Source: Elmis aenea
Taxonomy: Eukaryota > Arthropoda > Insecta > Coleoptera > Elmidae
Reading direction: 5' to 3'
Assembly (NCBI GenBank): GCA_947652605.1
Contig: OX393577.1
Coordinates: 49,389,494 to 49,453,493, forward strand
Length of the DNA: 64,000 nucleotides
Shown here: positions 1 through 11,669 of the stretch, piece after piece
Layout of the letters: each line of letters begins with the position of its first letter
Numbering within the stretch: the first letter of the stretch is position 1
Notes under the pieces: model-generated
Told to the model about the DNA's origin: nothing
Databases searched by the model: none
The model's input: only the letters and a program-made list of their open reading frames with translations
Translations under genes and position numbers: made by a program

Positions 1-405
1 CATGTATTATTAATTTCTTTCACAAGTGATTGGTCATTAAGAAGAGAAAAACACATGCTAAATGTGTAATGTGGCGACCACAAGAAAATCAACAATTGAC
101 TGTTATATCTTTGTTACTAAGTGTGCGTTGAAAAAACTGATAGGCATCATTAGTTTATTTAGCATGTGTAACTATTACTACTCATAAAAATTTAAATTTT
201 TGTTTTTTAAACAAGAAAACTAAACAAACCAAAAAATCGCAAAATTTCACTTTTTTCTATAAACTTGATCATGCATTTTTCAAAACATATGAATATTGTA
301 GCACAAAACTCTATTATATGTAAATTTTTGCTTATGTATCCAAATCTCTTATACTTGCATATAATGAACTAGAGCCCCATGGTGACCCGAATTAAGTGTA
401 CTCTG
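1..405. repeat. 3' part of a TA-type fold-back MITE cut by the window start
   Basis: The last bases (about 370-405) read CCCATGGTGACCCGAATTAA then GTGTACTCTG followed by TA. This is the reverse complement of the left end of the element at 16637-17437. The body also shares blocks with that element (an AAAAGTTGACTG-like stretch and an AAAACTGATA stretch). The left end lies outside the window. No coding potential is seen. Confidence 0.55.
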
Positions 406-544
406 TACTGTACTGAACTATAACGTTATTTAATTTTTATATGTATAGAAGTAACAGTAACAATAATAAATATTAATTTGTCTAGTAATTTTAACTAATA
501 TAGATATTATGTAACTTTTTTACAAGTAAAATATTTGCTTGTAG

Positions 545-642
545 ATTCATATTTAACTAATGGAACCTATAGTACTATGGAAGGATTCAAACCTGGGGTT
601 GATATTAAGAAAAATACTTTAGTAATTCATAGTGTTCAAAGA
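545..642 (+). CDS. C1-domain gene, first visible exon
   Basis: The acceptor is TTGCTTGTAG and the donor is AGA|GTAAGT. It enters in phase 1 (two bases complete a codon) and encodes SYLTNGTYSTMEGF then ...KNTLVIHSVQR. The other two frames hit stops at once. It may be part of a C2- or PDZ-like fold. Confidence 0.65.
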
Positions 643-3600
643 GTAAGTACTTTGTCTATTTTTATTATTTTTTAAACAACTTTTTAGTAGACACTGACAT
701 GTTATACCTCCATGAAGCCGAACACAAAACGGAATTTAATTTAAAAAAATTCTGTTTTATTTTATTGTGAAACAAAACAAAATGTAGAAAATTAAAAAAA
801 AAACTAATTCAGTTGAATAATTTGAAAATAAAACACACAGTTACTCTAATAATTGTTATTATACCATGTTATTTGGATTTTTTGGGGATATAAATTGGAT
901 ATTAGTTTTCTTTATAAGTTTTTTCCCGAAAGGGGCATAGGCAAATATTATTTTTGTCTAGCCTATACAGGGTGATTTAAATTCGAGGGCGACCATGGAA
1001 ATCTCGCTTATTATAATAGCTAGAGTATAGGTTTAAATTTGGCAAAGTAGCTAAATTCGGTGCTCATTAATAATACAAAGAGAAATTGGAAATATCTTAA
1101 ACGGTATTGAAAAACATTAGGAAAAACTGGAAAATACGATTTTTGAAAATCGTCTATAACTCCTCTGGAGTTTGAAATATTTTAAATGTGTAAAAACATT
1201 GCTTAAGCAACCTTTTAAGCCGCATCAGCCGGTGATCACAAATTTTAATAACGAAAAAAAAAACGCAATATGCTGCCAATTTTTTATACCGTTCTTTTAA
1301 GTTCTGTTATACTTTATCACATGCTTTTAACAAATTTACTTGTTTACTGTTTAATGTAGAAAAATAGTTTTTTTTCCGGATCTGTGGAATAAAAATGTTT
1401 TTTTTACTTTCATCTGAAACCTTCCTGCCATTTATTATCTTCTGGGTTTGGCAAAAGCCCCATATAAGTATCTGTCCAAAGTACAAAAATATGTGTGCGA
1501 GGGTTGTCTTCTTTCTGAATATGTTTCTGCACATCGTTGTCTTGACAATATAGCATTCCTATTCAATGAATAAAAAATTCACAGCATTTAACGTTTTTCT
1601 TCGTTATTAAAGTTCATTTTTACAAATTTATTAATGTGACAAGCAGGGATGGAAAACGTAACGTAACGATACCCGATAACGTTATAATAACGATTCAACT
1701 ATAATTTTTTATACAATAACGTAACGATATTTTTATAACGTTATAATAACCGATAACGTTTCATTAAAAGTTATTTTGTATCGTTATTCTCTATAAATAA
1801 ATTTTTAAATGGCCTCTTTTTATTTTCAGAAGATATAATATTTTATTTGTATTTTAGAAATTAAAATGAAAATAAAATATCTCAACGTAATTTTGTACTA
1901 TTTTTTAAATGTACATTTACAGATCCCAAAAATAATTTCAGTTTCAAATAAAAAATATTTTTATACAGCATGTTCCTTAAATAATGCGAAAAAATTCGGG
2001 AGGTGATTCCTTATCGAAAATTAAGAGGGGTCTTTCATATAATTGTTTTTCCTTTAGGGTCTCCTTTCATAGTTACACCCCCCTAAAGGGACGCGGTAAA
2101 ATTGGGTTTTTATTTTATTTCTCAAATTTGGATAAATGTAAGAGAATGATATTCGGTAGAAATGTTTTATACTTATTAAGGTTTCCCATAGTAAGGAGTT
2201 CCCGGGAGGCTGAAAAGTGCGACTCTGCTGCTTTTTTTAAAACTTTTTGGGGGGTTGAAATCTAGCAATTTAATTTTTTTTTTGAAAACTTGATTTATTT
2301 AGAAGTTTTTTTTTATTCTTTAACTTTTTTCGTTAAACCTACAGTTTTTGAGTAAAAAATTATATGAATGAACATGAACCATCAAATATTCCAATATAAA
2401 ACGTTTCATTTTGGTGGTTGGTTACCTTGGTTTGTTTATGTTCATATTGGGTAGAAGTGACGGGTTTAATTCATTTTGACGTTTACGCGGCGATAACGCT
2501 AAAACGCCTGTCAATTCTACCCAATATGAACATAAACATCATATTCATTAATTTAATTTTTTAATCAAAACTGTAGGATTTACGAGAGAAACTAAAGAAT
2601 AAAAACGGTTCTAAATAAATCAAACAAAAAAATTGCAAAATGTGAACGCACCAAAAAGTTCTGATTAAAAAATCAACAGGGGTCGCACTTTTCAGCCTCC
2701 TGTGAAGGTGGAAATATTACTATGAGAAACATTTTAAAAAGTATAAAACATCTACCAAATATCATTCTCCTACATTTATCTAAATTTGACAAATAAAATA
2801 AAAACTTAATTTTACCAATCCCTTTAGGGGGTGTAACTCCGAAAGACGTCTAAGAAAAAAATTTTATATAAAAGACCCCAATTAATTTTCGATAAGGAAT
2901 TTTTTCGCATTATTTAAGAAACTGTATATCATAATTTATGTAACGTTATATAACATAACAATTCATTTTTTTAATGTTATTTATAACGTTATGTAACGAA
3001 ACCAAATAATAAATAACGTTATTCCATCCCTGGTGACAAGTAACAGACTTTCAAAACCTTTAGTTTATTGATTGGTTGTCATGGAAACAACATATACTAC
3101 AATAACCGGCCTACCTGATTTATAATGGTTATTGTTTAAAACCTTTTTTTTTCTTTTGGCAGTGAACAAAGAAGTAAAATACCATGTGTGATACATCAAC
3201 GAATTCAGAAAAATAAATGCTATTTGATTATGTAAATAGCAAAAATTGTGCCCATAAGAAAAAATAAAGTTGGTTGTCATAAAACAAAAACGAATCGACC
3301 TAGAATAAATTAGTGATTACTATCCAATTCAGCTTAAAAAGTTGCTTAAGCAATTTTTTTAGACATTTGAAATATTTTATGCTCCAAAGAAGTTATAAAC
3401 TATTTTCAAAAATCATATTTTCTGGTTTTTCCTAGTTTTCTCCGATACCGTTTAAGATATTTCCAATTTCTCTTTGTATTATTAATGAGCACCGAATTTA
3501 GCTACTTTGCCAAATTTAAACCTATACTCTGGCTATTATAATAAGCGAGATCCCCATGGTCGCCCTCGAATTTGAATCACTCTGTATGATAACATACCAC

Positions 3601-6600
3601 TGAATTTCCACAAAAATTTTTGTTTATTGTAACATAAGTAATTGTAAAAATATTGTATGAGTCTATTTCTAATTTTTTTTACAGCAACCTTCCCAAAGGC
3701 TAGTGAAGGTAAGAATATCAAAAAAAAATTTAACGATTGTTTTATTTTTCTAATTCTACTAAAACTTGAATTGTAATTTTCATAAAGCTGTTTTTTTTTT
3801 AAAGTATTTTTGAATATCACAGTTTTTACTAGTTTTAGTGTGTGTTATGCTATTTATTACTAATTACTAACATAGGTGCAACTAAGCAGTGAGGGTAGCT
3901 GGAAGGAAATTGAAAGGGTAGAAAAATCTTTGGAACCTGAAGATGTCGGTAAGGAAATTTCGAATGGCAAAGTAGCAACTGCAGACACATCTGATGTTAG
4001 TGATGGTAAAGATATTACTGACGAACTGGTAAATATATTTGTTGTTTGAATAACTACTAATATGTTGCTTTTATTTTAAATTAATACTCTTTCTGTGCTC
4101 TAATACACCAAATTTGTTTTATAATATAATAAAAATGTTCACATCGTAAAAGCTAAATTTCAGAATATATTAAAAGTGTTTTTAACATCTACTTTCTTGC
4201 AAAAAAAAATTTAACTTTGAAATTAAATTTACAAAAAGCTTTTAAAAACTTTCACAAATAAATATTAGTCATAAAAAAGTCCAAACTAACAAATTTTAAT
4301 TATTTCACAGCCAGGTAGTATTTCTGCGACTGCTACTCTACAGTCCCAAGCTCCAACAGATTTAAATCAAGACTTTCGAGGAAGACCACGAAAAAGACGA
4401 GATTTCTTTGGAACCATAAAGAGAAGACTTAATAAATCTAAGAATCGTTCCAAGTCTGCTGGTCCTGGTGAAAATGATATTGGTCGTGACGACTCTCTGA
4501 ATAGATCTGTGTCTGCTGATAGACATCGAGGAACTGAAGAGAGTAAGTATAGACTAAATATAGGTTTAAAACAAAAATTAAAATTGGCACTGGTATGGAT
4601 TTAAAAAATTATAAAATAAATTCTTTATTTCAACTTTACCTATCATAGTTTTTGTACAGGATGGACCAAATTCAAATGTTTTACGGAGTATCTCAGTTCC
4701 GTAATAGTTGTCGAAAATTTGATATCGGTTTCCTTGGATATTTTTTGAGATAAACACGCCTGTGCTATCAAATTTTTCATATCACTTTTGATTTTGGCGC
4801 TAAACAAAATGATGTCATCGTTTTTAAAAATTTACTATAATTTCTTTATTTATAAATATAGAAGTAAATGTTACATAGGTTTTATTCACATTTTTATGCC
4901 TAATTTAAAAATGTTTTTAATTTTTTTAAATACCTTGACTTTTGAGATATTTTTTTAAATGGAAAGTTTAGTAGGCCGTGACTATGTCAAAGAGCATAGT
5001 TAAAGCTTTCCAAAAAATATATTTTTATGTAAAAATAACCGAAATATGGCTACTTTGTAAAAATTTTAATATCTATTTGCTATGATTTTATAAACAAGTT
5101 ATGCTTGCAATTAGAAAACAATTAAATGTCACATCCAAGTAAGTTTTCAAACTTCCAAGCAAATCCGTGTATTTTTTTAGTATTTTATATCTGTTTATTG
5201 TGGTCTCATGAACACTTTGAACAGTTTAATTTGTTAAAAGTTTACATTGTAAGTGGTAAAAATGTGAAAGCTGCTGCAGAATCTACTTGGAAAGAACGTT
5301 GGGCTGTTTTTTAATTGCAAACATCAATTGTTTACGAAATCATGGCAAACTGTGATTATAATATTTTCACAAAATTAGCCTATATCGTTTATTTTTAGCA
5401 ACCCATAAAACTATATATTTTAGAAAGCTAAAAAGTCCTCTTTTATGTAGTCATTTTATTTACATTTAGTATAAAAATTTTTATAAACAACTTTCATAAA
5501 ATTTAGTATTATTTTTATAAATAAAGAAGTTATAATAAGTTTTCAAAAACAATGAAATTTCATTTTTTGTCTGTAGTGCCAAAAGGAAAGTGATATAAAA
5601 AATCTGATAACCCAAGAGACCAATATCAGATTTTCGCAAATTTGATCTACCCTGTACATCATAACCCAATCTTAAATCATTATTTAATATAATAAACTTA
5701 AAAACTTGCTCTGGTTTGTACTGAACAATTTCTTTATAAAATATTTTGTTTCTATGCTTCTTTAATACTGGAATAACAGCAGGTACTTGTTTCTTTACTT
5801 ACATTTGATATTTTGTTTTATGTGTCTTTTGTTTTAGCTTTCCGTTTACACGTTCCAGGGGGTCGAGAGGAAACATCAAGAAGATCTAGTTTATCAGAAG
5901 CATCAGGATTAAGTAGTGCCTCTACAAGAACATACATAAATGAGGCCAGTACTTTAGTATTAGAAACTCTTGAAAACGGTGTCAAAAAACATTATCTTGT
6001 ACCATTGTCATTGGCACAAAAGTCAAAGTGGAGGAAAAAGGGCACAAAACTTCATATTTTTAATGACCATACGTTTATAGCGAAACATTTATCTGGGTAA
6101 GGTTGCCGTTTACATTGAAATTGTAGCTGGTTTAATATTGTTTTTTCAGTGGTACTGTTTGTCAAGTATGTAGTAAAAGTATAGCCAGAAGAATTGGTAA
6201 ACAAGGCTATGAATGTCGAGATTGCCTCCTAAAATGTCATAAACACTGCCATGTTAAAACCAATGACAATTGTCCAACATCAACAATCCACAATATTGAA
6301 CTGTAAGTAATCATTTTGTTTTATTTATTTATCATTTTTATAGTTACCAAAGATTGAAGTAAATAGTTTTATAAATTAATGGTCATTGGTGCATAAAAAT
6401 TCAATGCTATTATGTTTTATCTTAATCTCTGATTTCAATTATCACATGAATAGTGTAATTTGCAAATACGTAATTGTTGAATTTCAATAAGGCGTGTGTT
6501 TAACAGAAAATATTATAAAAATGAACAAGCTATATTAATGTTTCCAAATTTAGGCTCAGTTAACATTAGATACAAATTCAACTATTTATTTGAACTCTAG

Positions 6601-8356
6601 CTAGCATTTTATGTAGATATTATACAGGACGTCACAGTTATCAGCATGCACAGCATGAGGATGTCGTAAACAGTAAGAGACGCATAGTCGGTTAAATGAG
6701 TCAAAATAATCTATGATATTAAAGCAACTATTATATATAAAAAATTAATAGTTTTTACGCTATTGATAAAAAACAAAAAAAAAAAGTTTTAAATTTTTGC
6801 TCATAATTTGCTTATTTGAAATTTGTTAATCAATTTTACCCATCTTCATTTGTTTTTGTTATTTTAACATCAACTTTCTTATTTTAAATGTGAGTTGTAG
6901 TTGGCTGTGACACCATAAAAAGAGATTTTTTTTTCTTTTTATTGATGTATAGGTTGTTGGGTTTGTCTTTAAAACTAAGTAAGTCATTACAATATTATTG
7001 TATTTATTAAGTTTAATTAAAGTGGTCATAGAAAATAAAAAACAAACTTTACATAAATAAGCGAGCTTATTATTAAACACAAAAAAATTAAAACTTAAGT
7101 AATTTAAGATATTTTTTACATTTTATAATAGTTTATGATTTTTTTATTACTATCAAATCTAATACAAATTTGAAATCTGCACTTTGTAAAGAATAATGTT
7201 TTCCTAAGCATATAGCTTTTTATTCAATCTCAAATTCGTATTGCCCATAGAGAGAGGGCTACACTTTGAACGATGTTATAAATTAGGTTTATTAGTAATA
7301 GTAGGTAAGTGAAAAGTCATAATTTATTATGAAATGTAAAAAATATTTAAGTTTTAATTTTTTTTTGTGTTTAATAAAGTACAGCTAGCTTGCTTATGTA
7401 ATGTTTTTATTTTATATGGCCTTTTTGATTAAACTTAGTAATAAATACAATAATATTGTAATAAATTACGTATTTTTTAAGATAAACCTAACAACCCATA
7501 CATTAATGAAACAATTTAAAAAATTCTTTTTAAGGTGTCACATCAACTACAACCCATTTTTCAAATAAGAAAGCTGATGTTAATTTAGCAAAAATAAAAG
7601 AAGATGCGTGAAATTTATTAACCAATTTCAAATCTATGCAAAAAACGTATCCTAATATTGTCAAAAAATAAATCGAATATGATTTTAAATAAGCAAGTTA
7701 TAAGCAAAAATTAAAAATGTATATATTTTTTGTTTTTTATTAAAAGTGTAAAAACGATTAATTTTTTCAAGATTTTTTTTCATAGAATAATTTGCTCTTT
7801 AATCAGAGATCATTTTGACCCATTTAACCAACTCTGTATCTCTTACGAGATCCCCATGCTGTGCTCATGCACATTATCATTAACTGGGACACCCTATATT
7901 GTAACATAGACTGTCAACTGTTTATTATAAGCTAATTATTTCATTTGTTTTATGGGTCTCTGCTACCTGTTTTGAGTGAATAATGGGTAAGATGTGTGTA
8001 CTCTATGAACATTCTATTCACTTAGCTTTTTTATTATTTGCAAAAAGCATAAACATTTTCATGATTAATACGGCAGTTTTTCTAATGTGTGTATAATGGC
8101 ATTTAAAAACAAAACATGCTTAGTGTTGCTTTTATATATACCAACTTAACTTTTATTGTGTGGTTTCACACGAAAATGGCATGTAATTGATGAACTCCTT
8201 GTGTTTGGTTTAATTATGCTTAAAAAGTTTATTGTATGTCGCTTTTCGACTTCAAATTTTAACTATAAGAAATTTATCTGGTTGTTGATTAGTCTATTTT
8301 GTTTTAGATCTTACATTACCAATCCTTTTACTGATAAACACATAAGGATGTTATAG
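545..8356 (+). CDS. C1-domain protein, C-terminal seven exons (5' end outside window)
   Basis: Seven exons join in frame: 545-642, 3685-3708, 3876-4028, 4311-4542, 5838-6096, 6150-6302, 8308-8356. All have AG acceptors and GT donors, and the phases match at each junction. The C-terminus carries a full C1 zinc-binding domain: H-x12-C-x2-C-x14-C-x2-C-x4-H-x2-C-x7-C, starting HTFIAKHL. C1 domains bind two zinc ions and often diacylglycerol or phorbol ester at membranes; the QG pair of typical C1 domains is present (KQGYEC), but lipid binding is inference. Before it lie a very basic stretch (GRPRKRRDFFGTIKRRL), a serine-rich linker and a beta-rich stretch (TLVIHSVQR...RLVKVQL) that may close a C2- or PDZ-like domain. 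The protein ends only 15 residues after the C1 exon. I do not recognise the family with certainty. Introns hold three fold-back elements. The 5' exons precede the window. Confidence 0.8.
1644..3032. mobile_element. hAT-like element with 8-bp target duplication GTGACAAG
   Basis: The ends are CAGGGATGGAAAACG and CGTTATTCCATCCCTG, and each is flanked by GTGACAAG (1636-1643 and 3033-3040). An 8-bp target duplication is the hAT hallmark. The subterminal regions carry many copies of AACGTTATAATAACG-like motifs, which could be transposase-binding sites. No transposase remains; the interior is a large inverted repeat. Confidence 0.8.
1973..2922. repeat. Large palindrome inside the hAT-like element
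   Basis: The left arm begins TTCCTTAAATAATGCG and the right arm ends with its near complement CGCATTATTTAAGAA. The inner part also mirrors: CCCAATATGAACATAAAC on the right pairs with GTTTATGTTCATATTGGG on the left near 2430-2540. Apparent open frames in it are by-products of the fold-back. Confidence 0.7.
3685..3708 (+). CDS. C1-domain gene, 24-nt micro-exon
   Basis: The acceptor TTTTTTTTACAG precedes eight codons, QPSQRLVK, and the donor is GTAAGA. Both sides are phase 0, so it joins cleanly to its neighbours. Its length means it could be skipped in some transcripts without changing frame. Confidence 0.6.
3876..4028 (+). CDS. C1-domain gene, third visible exon
   Basis: This exon has 51 codons, starting VQLSSEGSWKEIERVEKS and running into an acidic stretch with ...DVSDGKDITDEL. 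Acceptor is ACATAG and donor is GTAAAT. Both ends are phase 0. Confidence 0.65.
4311..4542 (+). CDS. C1-domain gene, basic/serine exon
   Basis: The acceptor is TTATTTCACAG and the donor is GAGA|GTAAGT (phase 1 out). It encodes the strongly basic run GRPRKRRDFFGTIKRRLNKS followed by phosphorylation-prone serines (RSKSAG, DDSLNRSVSADRHRG). The basic run could bind membranes or act in nuclear targeting; that is inference. Confidence 0.75.
4657..5654. repeat. TA-flanked fold-back MITE
   Basis: Left end CAGGATGGACCAAATTCAAA, preceded by TA at 4655-4656. The right end ...TTTGATCTACCCTG is followed by TA. Arms of a few hundred bases are inverted (TTGATATCGG and CCAATATCAG regions). A partial relative lies at 27816-28400. 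It occupies the intron between the basic exon and the linker exon of the C1-domain gene. Confidence 0.7.
5838..6096 (+). CDS. C1-domain gene, linker exon and start of C1
   Basis: The acceptor is TTTTGTTTTAG and the donor GG|GTAAGG. It encodes HVPGGREETSRRSSLSEAS, then a beta-rich region (TLVLETLENGVKKHYLVPLS) and ends HTFIAKHLSG, the first part of the C1 domain including its first zinc-binding His. Confidence 0.8.
6150..6302 (+). CDS. C1-domain gene, C1 zinc-finger exon
   Basis: This exon holds all six cysteines and the second His of the C1 motif (CQVC, YECRDC, CHKHC, C). The donor is GAACT|GTAAGT. If that donor is not used, the frame reads CTG TAA and ends one codon later, which would give nearly the same protein. 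Confidence 0.85.
6625..7895. repeat. TA-flanked fold-back MITE with GGTTAAAT subterminal motif
   Basis: Left end CAGGACGTCACAGTTATCAG and right end ATTAACTGGGACACCCT are inverted, as are the blocks GTAAGAGACGCATAGTCGG on the left and CCAACTCTGTATCTCTTAC on the right. Both outer sides carry TA. The interior is AT-rich and largely palindromic around 7230. Confidence 0.7.
8308..8356 (+). CDS. C1-domain gene, terminal coding exon
   Basis: The acceptor is TTTTGTTTTAG. One base completes the split Leu codon, then SYITNPFTDKHIRML and a TAG stop. It lies 2 kb after the C1 exon, across the fold-back element at 6625-7895. It was chosen because its phase fits and the peptide continues smoothly (NIEL|SYI). 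Confidence 0.6.
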
Positions 8357-8541
8357 AGGAATTTACTTTTATGCTAACAGGATGATTATATTTTCAGACG
8401 GGTAGTTTTAGAATTAGTTTTAACTAAGTAAAGGTTCTGCACTAAATTTATAGCTTTGCTGTAAAGGTACTGTAAAATGTTGCAAAGAAAATGACTGTGT
8501 TACTACTCAAAATATTACTTACCATATATAGATTTTTATCT

Positions 8542-8547
8542 AATAAA
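8542..8547 (+). terminator. Candidate poly(A) signal of the C1-domain gene
   Basis: AATAAA lies about 190 bases after the TAG at 8354-8356. Another copy occurs at 8827-8832. No transcript evidence is available. Confidence 0.3.
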
Positions 8548-9037
8548 CGTTTTAATATATTTCCAAAAATTGTTAATCTTGATTTTGTTACTGCTTTGAA
8601 TTTAAATATATTTTAAAACATAAGACACAATATAATTTTATGTTAAATACATGGGTGCATGCAGATATATTAATGATGGATCTGAATAAAAGACTAACTT
8701 AAGATTTATTTGTATAATCATCATGTTTCTTAAGTTTTATAGGAGTAAAAATATTTTATTAAAATTATAAAGTTAAAAAATAGTTTATCTATTTTGTTTT
8801 TAAACTAGACTCTATAATTAATGCAAAATAAAACTGATTATTATCTTGGTCTCGTCTTTGCCAGCCACTGAATGCACCCATTTTTATATTTCACTAATTT
8901 GTTGCTAATTAACACTTGAGAGTTACCTTCCTATGTATTTGTTGTTTTCTTGTTTATTTATATATTGTTTATTAAATTATTAAGGAATTTGTTTTATGTA
9001 TACATCAATTTGTATTCAGTTTTATAAAAGATGTATA

Positions 9038-10538
9038 CAGGGTGGTGCTTTTTTCGATGCTCACCATTGTTATCTTGGAAACGGTAAGAGATGCAAGGTC
9101 GGTTAAATTAGAGAAAAGTTGGACATTTTTATGGCGATTAAGTATCTGAAAAGAAATCCTGGTTATTTTGATTCGTTTTTGATTTATTACAAAAAAACTG
9201 AAAAATGTGAATTTAGAAAAATATTATTATCTTCCCTACCATTGACGCTATTTCATTTAAACTTGGTAACTGTATGTTTTTGACCGTCCTGGGTTTGATG
9301 ACGTCAACAGAAATTTTCTAAGCCTTCTAGATTTCAAGTTGTGATAGTCAACTTTTTTATTTCTTATGGCCGCCATATTGGATTTTTACACCATCAGACC
9401 GACAAAAAAAATTGCTTTTCAGATTGGTAACCAACATACCTTTTTTTTCAAAAAACTTGTTGAAATTTTAAAATTTGTGTAAATAATTCATAAAATCGAG
9501 AATGCTCTGAAAAACAATTGAAACTATGATATAAATAAAAGCCACAGAACATTTTATTGGTCTAATGATTACGAAATTAAGATTGTTGGAAACATATTTA
9601 GAAGATATGTTAGGCGAATTGCCATTATTAACAATTCAAAATCATCAGTAGTTTCAGCAAGAAGGAGCTGGTCCTCACAACGCCCGCATTGTAAAATGAT
9701 ATTAATTTAGATGTACGCTTTCAAAATTCATGACTTGGTACGTTTGGTCCTGTTCATTGGCCTCCGTGATCGCCATGTTTAACGGCTATGGATTACTTTT
9801 ACATTGATGTTGTTTATGCAACCCTAACGGAAAATATTGAACTTCTTCGCCGTAAAATCAAAAATGCTTTCGACTCTATTTCGAGACAAACTATCCTAAA
9901 GGCAGGGGACTAAATGAATTTGAGGACTAACCACTAAGTACATCATACATAACGGCGTGCACTTTAAACAATTTAAATAATTATTTATCTGGTGTTTTAA
10001 ATTTATTGTAATTTCGTTATTTTATTAGACCTATAAAATGTTGTGTCACTTTTATTTATATTATATTTCAATTGTTTTTCAGAACATTCGCAATTTTATA
10101 GATTATTAATACAAATTTTCAAATTTCAACAATTTTTTTGAAAGAAAAAAGGTATGTTGGTTACCAATCTGAAAAGCAAATTTTTTTGTCTGATGGTGTA
10201 AAAATCCAATATGGCGGCCATAAGAAATACAAAAGTTGACTATCGCAACTTGAAATCTAGAAGGCTTAGAAAATTTCTGTTGACGTCATCAAACCAAGGA
10301 CGGTCAAAAACATGGAGTTACCAAGTTTAAATGAAATAGCGTCAATGGTGGGAAAGATACTAATATTTTTCTAAAATCACATTTTTCAGTTTTTTTGTAA
10401 TAAATCAAAATAACCAGGATTTTTTTTTAGATTCTTAATCGCCATAAAAATGTGCAACTTTTCTCTAATTTAACCGATCTTGTATCTCTTACCGTTTCCA
10501 AGATAACAATGGTGAGCATCGAAAAAAGCACCACCCTG
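9038..10538. mobile_element. Defective mariner-type (IS630/Tc1) element, family 1
   Basis: Termini CAGGGTGGTGCTTTTTTCGA and its inverted copy at 10519-10538 are flanked by TA. Arms of about 450 bp are inverted. The centre (about 9650-9975, plus strand) keeps transposase C-terminal remnants: a [12 protein letters not shown] stretch like the QQDGAPPH motif, then a WPP-like block and an ENIELLRRKI region, all broken by stops and frame changes. Another copy is at 43694-46710. The N-terminal transposase and the first catalytic residues are missing. Confidence 0.8.
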
Positions 10539-11573
10539 TATGCTGCACACTAGAAACTCAAAATATCAGCTTGGATGTCAATGAATTTTCGAAATATACT
10601 TTTTTGTCGTCAGTAATAAATTCTATGATATAGCTGCAAACAAATGACTCTTAGTAACCCCTACCATTTACTTATGTTTGCTTGAATTTTAACATGCTCA
10701 AATTCGAAAACCCTGTACGGAAATCACAAATTATTGTAGTGCAACACCTTAAAACTAACGAAAAATATCTTGTGAAAAAGTACATAAACCATTAGTTCCA
10801 AATCCAAGCTGACTCTTTGAAATACTGAAATTTGTTTGCTTTAAATAAACGGGCATGTAGAAACAATTTTTTAAGAAGTAATTATATAAATTAAATTTTA
10901 ATCTTACATTATTTAAAACAATATATATTTATAGAAGTTTAAATATTTTGCTTTGAATTGTAATTGGTAAATAGGCTCTCGAAACCCCTCGTCATGTATT
11001 TTTTGCTTCTACTTGTCTGAAGATTTATTGCTTAAGTTTTTTAAAACTATTTTTTATCATTATTTTAAGGTGCTATTCATTACCTACTCTTTTTATTATA
11101 AGTATGTATATGTCATTTGCTATTGCAAGATTATCAAAAACATTTTACTTAATGCACAAAATGTAGCTTAGCTTTTTTTTAATGGTTTGTGGGAGGTTTA
11201 TGGCTATTATAATTCATGTTTTTATTGTCTGTACGATTTGTAAAATTACGAAAAATTTTTAGTACCTTATGTGTAAAAATTACCATGACCTAAATTTTTA
11301 TTTAGTTGCTATTGTACGAAAAATGTGTATTACCGTAAGCTTTATTTTATATATAAGTGCCTGCAGGAGAGGTACCTTGAAAACTTGTTGTTCTTAAATT
11401 ATATCTTATAATATACAGAGTACTTATCAGTTTAAATTTCATTATAGAAATTGTTAAACAAAGTGATGTAACAGTTTGAATATTTATAATGTGCTAATTT
11501 TGTTATTGTATACATGGCGAATAAAATAAATCATTTTAAATAATATTTACTTTTATTATCTTCTCTATTTTAG

Positions 11574-11669
11574 TTTTTGATCCGGATTTTAAGCCGATTA
11601 CTTTAGGTCGTTTGTCTGTTTATGCTGGTCGTCATGATGTTTCGGTCGGTCATTTGTACTTCCGGAAAG
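11574..11669 (+). CDS. Isolated exon-like ORF of unknown membership
   Basis: An acceptor-like CTCTATTTTAG is followed by an open stretch FDPDFKPITLGRLSVYAG then RHDVSVGHLYFRK, ending AAAG|GTAAGT, a strong donor. It is 96 nt long and phase 1 on both sides, so it would be a cassette exon. Its base composition is more GC-rich than the surroundings and it has a coding look. It does not join the C1 exon (phase 2) or the CEP170-like first coding exon, which has a stop in frame just before its ATG. It may be an alternative exon or a relic of another gene. Confidence 0.3.

Larger units (their letters stand above)
968..3584. mobile_element. TA-flanked fold-back element, interrupted by a hAT insertion
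   Basis: Left terminus CAGGGTGATTTAAATTCGAG follows TA at 966-967. The right end, about 3380-3584, is its inverted copy (GCCCTCGAATTTGAATCAC then TCTG-TA). Arms of roughly 200 bp are clearly inverted, including the block with ATTAATAATACAAAGAGAAA on the left and its complement on the right. The centre is taken up by a hAT-like element. It sits in the first visible intron of the C1-domain gene. Confidence 0.8.

Noticed and set aside
1984..2265. Plus-strand 93-residue frame
   Set aside because: It lies in the palindrome inside a hAT-like element; the mirrored arm is not coding.
5126..5314. Plus-strand 62-residue frame
   Set aside because: It lies within the fold-back MITE 4657-5654 and has no similarity to a known domain.
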